This document shows positions 1-12,000 of a DNA stretch of 64,000 bases, in pieces (the first letter of the stretch is position 1; each line of letters opens with the position of its first letter). The stretch is from Vibrio echinoideorum (lineage in GTDB: Bacteria; Pseudomonadota; Gammaproteobacteria; Enterobacterales; Vibrionaceae): positions 1,426,001 to 1,490,000 of the forward strand of contig NZ_AP025483.1 of NCBI RefSeq assembly GCF_024347455.1, given 5' to 3'. Below the pieces are notes generated by a model. The model was not told where the DNA came from, searched no databases, and saw only the letters and a list, made by a program, of their open reading frames with translations. The position numbers and the translations under genes are program-made.

Positions 1-2
1 AT

Positions 3-3000
3 GGTGATATTCCAACCATCGATGCAGTGCCAAGTGTTACGCTCTCAGAAACAAACTTAGCGGATGGTTCTGCACCAAGTGCCGGCGCGGTAAGCTCAAC
101 ACAGACGATTACTTTCACCAACCAAAGTGACGATGTGGTTCGTTTCCGCCTAGAACCAACCGAGTTCAATACCAACGATGCACTTAAATCGAATGGCTTA
201 GCGGTCGAACTGCGTGAAGATCCTCAAGGTTCTGGTCAGTACATCGGTTTTACTACCAGTTCGTCTAATGTAGAGACAACGGTATTTACACTGGACTTCA
301 ACGCCGCAACCTTAGGCGAATACACCTTTACTTTAATCGAAGCTCTGGATCATCAAGACGCGCGTGGCAACAACGATTTAAGCTTTGATCTGCCAGTGTA
401 TGCGGTTGATAGTGATGGCGATGACTCGTTAGTTTCTCAGCTTGGCGTGACCATTGGTGATGACGTACAACTGATGCAAGGCGGTACAATAACTAGTCGT
501 GAGCCCGCTGCGAGTGTAGAAACGTCGAATGTTATTGATGTGATGCCGAAACAAAGCGCTGATGGGGCGAAAGTTACCTCATTCGTTTTTGAGGGGAACA
601 GCGCAGAAAACCTCAATCAAAATGTTAATGGTGAACAAGAGTTTGTCTTCACTGAGGGTTCAGTATTTATTACGACGGAAGGTGAGATACGTTTCGAACC
701 AGTACGTAATCAAAATCATGCTGGGGGTGATATTACCAAGTCTATTGAGGTGACGTCTGTTGACCTCGATGGCGATATTGTCTCATCGACTGTGACGCTG
801 AAGATTATCGATGGTGACCTTCCTACAATCGACCTTGTTCCCGGAATTACGTTATCTGAAGTGGATCTGGCTGATGGCTCTGTGCCAACGGGCAACCCAG
901 TAACGATGACACAAACCATTACTTACACAGTGGGTAGTGACGACGTAAGCCATTTCAGAATTGACCCTACGCAGTTCAATATTTCAGGAGCTTTGAAATC
1001 GAATGGTCTTGATGTTCAGATAAAAGAGCAACCAGCAGATTCCGGTAATTACATTGGTTTCGTGAAAGACGGTTCTAACGTAGAAACCAACGTCTTCACG
1101 ATCAGCTTCTCGACGAGCAATTTAGGGCAATATACGTTCACACTGCTTGAGGCATTAGATCATGTAGATGGATTACAAAACAATATACTAAGCTTCGATG
1201 TCCCTGTTTTGGCGGTTGATGCGGATGGTGATGATTCAGCAATGTCGCCTATGACGGTTGCGATCACCGATGACGTACAAGGTGTTCAAGATGGTACCTT
1301 GAGTATCACTGAGCCTTCATTAGCTGATTTGACATCGGGTACGCGACCTACGACGCCAATCATTGATGTTATGCCAACACAGAGTGCTGATGGCGCGAAA
1401 GTGACACAGTTTACTTACGATGGTGGCACAGCTGTTACGCTAGACCCAAGCATCGCCACAGAACAGGTCTTTACCGTAACCGATGGCTTATTGTATATCA
1501 CCATTGAAGGGGAGGTTCGTTTTGAACCGAGCCGAGATCTTGACCATTCATCCGGCGATATCGTAAGAACGATTGTCGTCACCACCAGTGATTTTGATAA
1601 CGATACAGATACTGCGGATGTCACTTTGACGATCAAAGACGGTATCGATCCAGTTATTAACGTGGTTCCAGATGTTAACTTATCGGAAGTCAACCTAGCG
1701 GATGGCTCGATGCCAAGTGGTTCTGCGGTAAGTTCGACTCACACAATCACTTATACCGAAGGAAGTGATGATTTTAGTCACTTTAGAATTGCTACCAACG
1801 AATTCAATCCTGGCGACCTGCTGAAATCAAGTGGTCTTGTCGTTCAACTTAAAGAAGATCCGGCTTCAGCAGGTGATTACATCGGTTTTACTGATGATGG
1901 CGCGGGCAACGTCACTGACGTATTCACAATTCGCTTTGATAGTGTCAACAAAGGTGAGTTTACTTTTACCTTGATTGAGGCGCTTGATCATCTTAATGGT
2001 GTACTGCATAACGATCTAACTTTCCGTCTACAGGTTTATGCCGTTGATACCGATGATTCTGAATCAACGAAGCGCGATGTGGTGGTTACGATAGAAGATG
2101 ACATCCAGCAAATGCAAGATGGCTTCTTAACCATTACCGAACCAAATACTGGATCACCTACAACGGCGACAGTCGATGTGATGCCAATACCAAGTGCAGA
2201 CGGCGCGAATATTACGCAGTTCACGTACGACGGTGGTTCTCCGATTACTCTGAATCAAAACAACAATGGCGAACAGGAATTTGTTTTCACTGAAGGTTCA
2301 TTGTTTGTCACGTTAGCGGGTGATGTAAGATTCGAACCAAACCGCAACCTAGATCATTCTGCAGGTAACATTGTTAAGTCAATTGTGTTCACCTCTTCAG
2401 ACTTTGATAACGATATCTTTTCCTCAACAGTCACGCTCACCATTATTGATGGCGATGGCCCAACGTTAAATGTTGTACCGAGTGTTAGCCTGTCGGAAAG
2501 CTTGCTTGCTGATGGTTCTACCCCTGGTACAGCCGCGGTCAGTGTGACTCAAACGATCACTTCACTTGCAAGCAGTGATGATATTGCTGAAATAGTGGTG
2601 GAAGTAGGGCTATTCAATACGAGCGGCGCGCTAAAGTCGGATGGTTTGTCACTGAGTTTGCGTGAAGACCCTGAAAATTCGGGCGACTATATTGCATTTA
2701 CTACTGACGGGATGGGTGTAGAAAAAACCATATTCACTCTAGATTTTAATGATGCTAATCCGAGTCAATATACATTCACCCTATTTGAGCGTTTGGATCA
2801 TGTTGATGGCTTAGGAAATAACGATCTGAGCTTTGATCTTTCTGTTTACGCAGAAGATACCGACGGTGATATCTCAGCGTCTAAACCATTGACTGTCACT
2901 ATTACCGATGATGTTCAGCTGATGCAGTCAGGTGCGCTCAACATCACTGAGCCAACTACGGGAACACCCACCACAACAGTCTTTGATGTAATGCCTGCGC

Positions 3001-6000
3001 AAAGTGCAGATGGCGCCACAATCACTAAGTTTACCTATGGTAGCCAACCAGAAGAGTCTCTGGTACAAACCGACACGGGTGAGCAAGAATTTGTGTTCAT
3101 TGAAGGTTCTCTGTTTATCAACCTCGAAGGTGATGTGCGTTTCGAACCTAACCGCAATCTGGATCATTCGAGTGGTAACATCGTTAAGACCATTACGGTG
3201 ACATCGGAAGATAAGGATGGTGATATTGTCACCTCGACAGTAACGCTAACTATTGCGGATGGTGCTCCACCAACTATCGATACAGTACCCACGGTTGCGT
3301 TGGCTGAAGCGAATTTGGTTGATGGTTCTTCACCGATCTTACCTGTGAGTCAGACTGAAACTATTACCTTCACGGAAGGCAGTGATGACTTGAGCTATTT
3401 CCGTATTGATACGGCCCAATTCAACACATCGGGCGACCTGAAAGCGGATGGTTTGGTTGTTCAGCTAAAAGAAGACCCTGCCAACAGCGGCACCTATATT
3501 GGTTTTGTGGAAAGCGGCGGTGTTCAAACGGACATCTTTACCATCACGTTTAGCAGCGTGGTTTTAGGCGAGTACACATTCACCTTGCTGGAAGAGTTAG
3601 ATCATCTGCCAGTACAAGGCAACAATAACCAAATCTTCACTTTGCCAGTAATCGCTGTCGATAAAGACAATACTGACTCAGCGATGAAACCTCTTACGGT
3701 GACCATTACCGATGATGTTCCAACCATCACTGACACCACTGCCGCGAGTACGTTTGTGGTTGATGAAGATGATCTGGGTGTTCTGGCACAAGCGACGGGT
3801 TCGTTTGTAACCACAGAAGGTGCAGACCAAGTTGAAGTTTACGAACTACGCGATATCGCAACTCTGGAAGCAACGCTATCGTCAGGCAATGAAGGTATTA
3901 AGATCACCGAAATCACCGGAGCGGCCAACACAACCACTTACCAAGGGGCAACTGACCCAAGTGGAACGCCAATTTTCACATTAGTGTTGACTGATGATGG
4001 TGCTTACACATTTACCTTACTTGGTCCTCTAGATCATGAGCCTAGCTCAGAGGCGAGAAATAAGCTGCCTATCTCCTTTGATGTAGTGGCTGTTGACAGT
4101 GATGGCGATGATTCCAACCAGTATAAATTACCCATCGAAGTTATTGATGATGTACCGGTAATGACGGCGCCGACTGGTGAAACGGTTGTTGATGAAGACG
4201 ATCTTACTGGCATTGGTTCCGATCAATCTGAAGATACCATTATCAATGGACTGTTCACCGTTGATGAAGGTGCCGATGGCGTTGTTAAATATGAACTGGT
4301 TGATGAAGATTTGGTTCTGACGGGCTTAACCTCCGATGGAGAAAGCTTAGAGTGGTTAGCTGTTTCACCGATTGGCACAACATTTACCTATACTGCTCAA
4401 ACGGTGACGAGTAATGAGGCGGTGTTCGAAATTGTTTTCGATACCTCAAACAACAGTTATCAGTTTGAACTGTTTAAACCTCTGAAACACCCTGATGGTG
4501 CCGATGAAAACAACATCGAACTTGATTTCTCGGTCGTGGCTGAAGATTTTGATCAAGACCAATCAAACGCAATCGACTTAAAAATTACGGTAACCGATGA
4601 TGTTCCGTTAGTGACAACTCAATCGATTACTCGTCTTGAAGGTCAGAATTACAATGGTTCTAAAGTCGATATGTTTGCTGATGCTACTGATATTGGTGCT
4701 GATGGGGCGGTTCTCAGTCGAATTGAAGGTATTACTAGCAACGGTGCAGATATTGTTTTCCGTACAGGAAATAGTGGTTCTTACAGTGATGGTTTCGATT
4801 TAAACAGTGGTACTCAACAGGTTCGTGTTTATGAGCAAACCGATGATGGTAGTGGCATAGTTACTAGAGAGCTTGGCCGATTACGTATTAACTCAAATGG
4901 TGAAGTGGAATTTAGAGCCAATGGCTACCTGGATCATGATGGTGACACTATCGACTTCTCTATTAACGTGATTGCGACAGATGGAGACTTAGACACCTCT
5001 GAAACACTGTTAGATATCACGATTACTGATAGGGACTCTACCAGAATAGCGCTGAAAGTGACTACTTTCGAGGACGCGGGTAGAGATTCAACGATACCTT
5101 ATGCAACGGGCGATGCGCCGACTCTTGAGAACGTTCAAGATAACCAGAGTGGTTTGCCTAATGCGCCAGCTCAAGTTGCGCTGCAAGTTAACCTGTATGA
5201 CCAAGATAACAACGAGTCTATCGGCCAACTGACGATTCAAAACAGCAACCACAGAGGCTCGTTCTATTACTTTGATGGCATGGAGTATCACAAGCTAGAT
5301 CCAGAACCTAACGGCGATATCATATTTGATGCCTCTGTGATGGACCAAAGTTTTGATCCAAACCCGAATGAAGCAAGACAAACCATTGCGACGATCGACA
5401 ACCTGTTCTTTGTCCCTGACCAAAACTTTGGGTCAAATAACAATGGTGTACGAATCAATTATGAACTTGAAATTGATAACAATGGCACTCCTGATCACAC
5501 CATTAATTCAAACTTTAGAATTGAGATTGAAGCTGTGGCTGATATCGCGACTTGGGATGACACCAATAGTACGTATCAGTATCAAGTGAACGAAGATGAA
5601 GACAATGTCACGTTACAGTTGAACGCAGAATCACAAGATAACAGCCGCACTGAAACTATCACCTATGAACTAGAAGCTGTGCAGGGCAGCGGTGAGTTTG
5701 AGTTGCTCGATCAAAGTGGCAACGTGCTTACGCCGACTGGTGGTGTTTATATTATCGCTGCTGGTGATATCAATAGCACCGTGGTCAACCCTATTGATAA
5801 CTTCTCTGGTCAAATTGAGTTTAAAGCAACAGCGATAACGGAAGAGACGCGTAACCCATACGATGATGCGGCCAACGGTGGAGCTAACGATAAGACGACA
5901 GCTCGCTCGGTAGAGCAAAACATTATTATTGATGTGACCGCAGATGCGGACCCTGGCACATTCAGTATCAGTCGAATTCAGATCAACGAAGACAATATTG

Positions 6001-9000
6001 ATGATCCTGATTATCTAGGTCCTTTGGACAATAAAGATGCGTTCACGCTAGACGAAGTCATTACCATGACAGGGTCGGTGGATACTGACGGCTCTGAAAA
6101 ACTATTTGTTCGTATTAACAATATTACTGAAGGCGCGGTGCTTAGCAGTACTGATAGCAATGTAATCATCAACACTGTGACTATCAATGGCATCGTTTAC
6201 CAAGAGATTGCTTATTCTGACTTAGCGAAAATTGAAGTTACTCCGACTAAACACAGCAATGTTGATTTTACCTTCGATGTAACGGGTGTAGTTAAAGACA
6301 CTGCGACCTTGTCTACTGGTTCGCAAGTCGATGAAGAAATTTTAGGGACTAAAACGGTTAATGTTGAGGTTAAAGGTGTCGCTGATGTTCCTTACGGTGG
6401 GACGAATGGTACAGATTGGACAACGTTTACAGATGGCTCGACAAACGGTGTTCAAACTACCATTGAAGAGAGTCAAAATGGCGATAGCTTTGCTCTGCTT
6501 GACTTCACTGTGTTGTCTGGAGAAAGAAGACCTGATACCGGTACTACGCCATTAGCTGATGATGGTTCAGAATCCATCACTGTGATTCTATCGGGCATAC
6601 CCGACGGAGTTATTCTCGAAGACGGCGACGGTACAGTGATTGATCTTAACTTTGTTGGTTACGAGACTGGACCGGGCGGCAGTCCTGACTTATCCAAACC
6701 TATCTACGAAGCGAACATTACTGAGGCGGGTAAAACTTCAGGTATTCGCATCAGACCTGTCGACTCTTCAACCGAGAATATTCACATTCAAGGTAAAGTG
6801 ATTGTGACTGAGAATGATGGTCATACACTGTCCTTCGATCAAGAGGTTCGAGTGCTTGTTATACCTCGAATCGACACATCAGCAACTTATGTCAATACGA
6901 CTAACGGTGATGAAGATACGGCTATCAACATTGATTGGCACCCCGAAGGTGCAGACTATATTGATTCTGATGAGCATTTCACTTCGATTACGATTTCCGG
7001 TATTCCATCGGGTGTCACACCTACCGTAAATGGTGATGTTACTGTTGTAAATGATGGTGCAGGTACGTTAACGATTACACCTAAAGACGCGAGTCAAACA
7101 CCGGAACAATTTACTCAAATTGCATTAGCGAATAACTTCATTCAAATGACGCCTCCGGCTGATTCTAGTGTAGATTTTACGTTGACCACCGAACTTAAAA
7201 TGGAAGAGCGAGATCATGAGTATACGTCTAGCGGCCTAGAGGATAAAGATGGTGGTTATGTCGAAGCCGATCCAGATATAACCGGAATCATTAACGTTCA
7301 AGTACGACCGGTGGTTGAACCAGGAGATGCCAATAACAGACTTGTTGTCGATGAGATTGCAGGTCTTACAGATCTAACAACAGCGGTTGCAGATGCTCTG
7401 ACCGGTGTCCTTAAATTTACAACCAATAGTGACAATACATCGGTAACGGATGAGTTCGTTATTCGTTACGAAGAAACTGATGCTTCGTCTGCTATCGAAG
7501 AAGTGGACCAGTTAGTTATTCAATTAACAAACGTGGACGACTCTGCGCTATCAGATGATGTGCTCAATCAGTTACTTGTTATTGGTGCTGCTTATGAAGG
7601 CAATGGTCGCTGGGTTGTTACCAATGAAGATCTGTTTAGTATCAGTGCACCGAACGGGCTTACTTTTCCTCCTGTCTCTAATCTCCCGAACGTTTTCAAT
7701 GACATTAAGATGACCATCTTTAGTACAGTGATTGATCGCGGTGATGGTTTCGAAACTGAGTCGTCACCAGCAGTTCAGAGGGAAGGTGAAGTGAACTTGT
7801 CGTTCCCAGAAGTGCTTGTTGGTGGAAATGAGGTTGCCGCAGATATTGCGATTGTAGAAGACAGCGTTATCGATGCTGTAGAAGATATTCAGCTTGATCT
7901 CGGTGCGGCGTTAAACGGTATTCTGAGCTTTACTGGTCGAGACGGTTCTACCGACCAAGTGACGGTAATCATCGATGGCACTCTGGTTATAGATTCTAAT
8001 ACATCATTCCCAATTAGCCTGTCGGGAACAAGTGATGTTGACTTTGTGAACGGAAAATATGTTTACGAGACTACAGTAGAAAAGGGTGTAACTGTTGATT
8101 CATCGGGCTTGTTACTGAACCTGCCACCAAACTACTCAGGTGACTTTAGGTTGCCGATGACCATAGTGACCAAAGATCTACAATCTGGTGATGAGAAAAC
8201 CTTAGTTACTGAAGTCGTCATCAAAGTTGCACCTGATGCAGAGACGGATCCAACGATCGATGTCACTGTCGTGGGATCTTTTGATGATGCCTTTAACCCT
8301 GTCGATACTGATGGTCAGAGTGGACAAGATCCAGTTGGTTACGAAGACACCTATATTCAGCTCGATTTCAACTCGACCATTTCGGATCAAGTTTCAGGCG
8401 TCGAGGGTGGTCAAGAAGAGTTTACGTCTATTACTTTAACGTTGGACGACCCTTCTATTGGTGCATTCTATGACAATACGGGTACCTCATTAGGTACATC
8501 TGTCACGTTTAATCAGGCTGAAATAGCGGCAGGTGCTCTAGATAATGTGCTCTTTAGAGCTGTAACAAACTACCCAACGAGTAATGATATTAACCAAGTG
8601 CAGGTTAATGTCAGCGGAACAGTCACAGATACAGCAACCTATAATGATCCTGCTTCACCTGCCGGCACTGCGACCGACAGCGATACTTTTAATACAAGCG
8701 TTAGCTTTGATGTTGTTCCTGTTGTCGATGATGTACTTGTTACAGGTCCGGGCAGTGATCCGGATGTTATCGAGATTACCGGTAACGAAGACCAGCTTAT
8801 TTCTTTGTCAGGAACGGGGCCTGTATCGATCGCACTGACTGACCTTGATGGATCAGAGCAGTTTGTTTCGATTAAGTTTACGGATGTTCCTGATGGCTTC
8901 CAGATGCGTGCGGATGCTGGCTCGACATACACCGTGAAAAATAACGGTAATGGAGAGTGGAGTGTTCAACTGCCTCAAACTTCAGGGCTTTCATTCGACC

Positions 9001-12000
9001 TGAGTGAGATTTCGATCTTACCGCCTAAAAACTTCAGTGGTACTGCCGAGTTTGGCGTTGAAGTATTCACTCAAGAATCTTTGCTGGGTGTACCTACAGC
9101 GGCGGCAAACTTACCAAGCTTCAAACTGCATGTGATACCTGTTGGTGACGATGTTGATACTAACCCGATCGATTCTGTTACAGGCAATGAAGGCCAAAAT
9201 ATTGATATCGAAATCAATGCGACCATTTTGGACAAAGAGCTGTCGGCAACAGGAAGTGGAACGTTTACCGAAAACGCACCAGAAACACTTCGGGTTGAAG
9301 TGGCGGGTGTGCCTCAAGATGCTTCTATTTTCTATCCAGACGGTACGACATTGGCTAGCTACGATCCGGCAACACAACTTTGGACATTGGATGTTCCGGC
9401 TCAGTCGCTCGATAAGATCGTATTTAATTCGGGTGAACACAACAGCGATGCGGGCAATGCGCTTGGCATCACTGGACCACTGCAGATTACGGTGCGTTCT
9501 GTGGATACAGACGCTGACAATACGGAATACTTGGGTACGCCAACCAGTTTCGATGTTGATTTGGTGATTGATCCTATCAACGATCAACCGACGTTTGTGA
9601 ATGTGACCAACATTGAAACGCCGGAAGACATCAGTATCGCTATCGACAACTTTAGTATCTACGACGTCGACGCTAACTTTGATAACCCAGATGCGCCTTA
9701 TATTCTTACGTTGCAAGTGGATCAAACATTGCCGGGAGCGCAAGGCGTGTTTGAGTTCACTAGCTCACTTGACGTGTCGTTTGTATTGCAGCCTGATGGT
9801 TCGCTTGTGATTACAGGTAAAGAAGCTGACATCAATACCGCTTTGACCAATGGGGCTGTGACATTCAAACCAGACCTTGACCAGAACTACCTTAATCAGA
9901 ATGGGTTGGTTACGATCAATGCAACGCTTGATGACGGTGGTAATAACGGCTTGATTGACGCGGGTGATCCGAATACCGCTCAAACCAATCAAACTACTTT
10001 CACTATTAAAGTGACAGAAGTGAATGACGCTCCGGTCGCTACCGATGTTGATTTGGGCTCGATTGCCGAGGAGGGTCAACTTGTGATTGTTGAAGGTGAT
10101 TTGATTACAGCAAGTTCTGATTTAGAAAATCATAACCTCACAGTAGCGGGCGTGACTCTTACTCAAGGTCAAGGTCAATTACAGCGCTTTGAGAACGCAG
10201 GTGGTGCTGACAACGCTACGGTTACAGGCCCATTCTGGATATTCACGGCAGCCAATGACTTCAATGGCGATGTTAAGCTTGGTTATTCGATTATTGATGA
10301 TGGTACCACCAACGGTGCGCCTGACTTCCTAACAGACAATGCGGAAATCAGCCTTGTAGTGACAGAAGTCAACGACCAACCAGTGGCAACCAATGTTGAT
10401 TTAGGCACCATGCCAGAAGAAGGCCAGTTGATCATTAAAGCGGAAGATCTAATTGCTGCGACGACAGACCCTGAAGGCGATGCGATTACAGTGACTGGGG
10501 TTGCTATCGACCAAGGTCAGGGACAGCTTCAGAAGTTTGAAAATGTTGGCGGTGTAGATGACAACTCGATCAATGGCCCATACTGGGTATTCACTGCAGC
10601 TGATGATTACAATGGTGACGTTAAATTCACTTATACCGTGGAAGATGATGGCACAACCAATGGCGCGAATGACTTCTTAACGGATACTGCTGAAATCAGT
10701 GTTGTGGTAACGGAAGTGAATGATCAGCCTATAGCAACGGATATCGACTTAGGAAACATCCTTGAAGAAGGCCAGCTGATCATTAAAGAGGGCGACTTAA
10801 TTGCTGCGACAAGCGATCCGGAAAATGACACGATTACCGTGACTAATCTGGTGCTCGATGAAGGCCAAGGCCAGTTACAGCGCTTCGAGAACGTAGGTGC
10901 TGATGACGCTATGATTTCTGGCCCGTACTGGATATTTACGGCGGCTGATGAATACAACGGTAACGTTAAGTTCACCTATACCGTTGAAGATGATGGTACA
11001 ACCAACGGTGCTAGTGACTTCCTAACGGATACTGCAGAGATTACCGCGACTGTCGATGGAGTGAATGATACACCTGTTGTCAATGGTGACAGTGTCACTA
11101 CGGTTATTGACGAGGATGTTGGTCAGCTATTGAGTGGCATCAATGTCAGTGACCCTGATTATGTTGATACATTTTCTGATGATCTCATGACCGTCACGCT
11201 GACTGTAGATTACGGTACATTGAATGTATCACTTCCGGCAGTGACGACGGTGATGGTCAACGGCAACAACACCGGTTCGGTTATCTTAGTTGGCACTTTG
11301 AGTGACCTAAATGCACTGATTGATACGCCAACCAGTCCAAACGGTGTCTACCTTGATGCGAGCCTGTCTCCAACCAATAGCATTGGCTTAGAAGTTGTCG
11401 CCAAAGACAGCGGAAACCCTTCGGGTATCGCGATAGAGACGACGCCTGTGGTTTACAATATCGCGGTGACGCCAGTCGCGAATGCACCAACCTTGTCGGT
11501 TGATACTGCGTCTAATTACGTGAGAAACATTACCGCGAGTCAGTCAGTCAGTGCGAGTGGCATTCCTTTGGTTGGAATTATCGCGGCCTTAACGGACATT
11601 ACTGAGGAGCTAACGCTGCATATCAGCGATGTGCCTGCTGGTGCTCAAATCACTAGTGACGTTGGTTCTGTGACCGATCTCGGTGGTGGTGTTTGGGTGG
11701 CAACGGCAGATGCGATCGATAGCTTGCAAGCAGTAGGGCTTTCTCAAACTCCGGGTAGTTACACGCTTAAAGTTGAGGCGGTTTCTGAAGAGACTGACAA
11801 CAACGATACGGCGACATCAGCTTCAATCGACCTTAACCTGAATATTGTGTCTGACGCGGTCGATATTAATCTGGCTTCGGAAACTGACGATATTCAACTA
11901 TTGGCTAGCGCGAATGCGACTGACCTAACTGCGGGTTCTGGAAATGATCGACTGGAAGGTGGCGCGGGTGACGATACGCTTGTTGGCGGTGATGGTAACG

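Noticed and set aside
9111..9743. 210-codon minus-strand ORF and an overlapping 141-codon plus-frame ORF inside the adhesin
   Set aside because: Both are shadows of the adhesin reading frame; the translations show no domain and no ribosome site.
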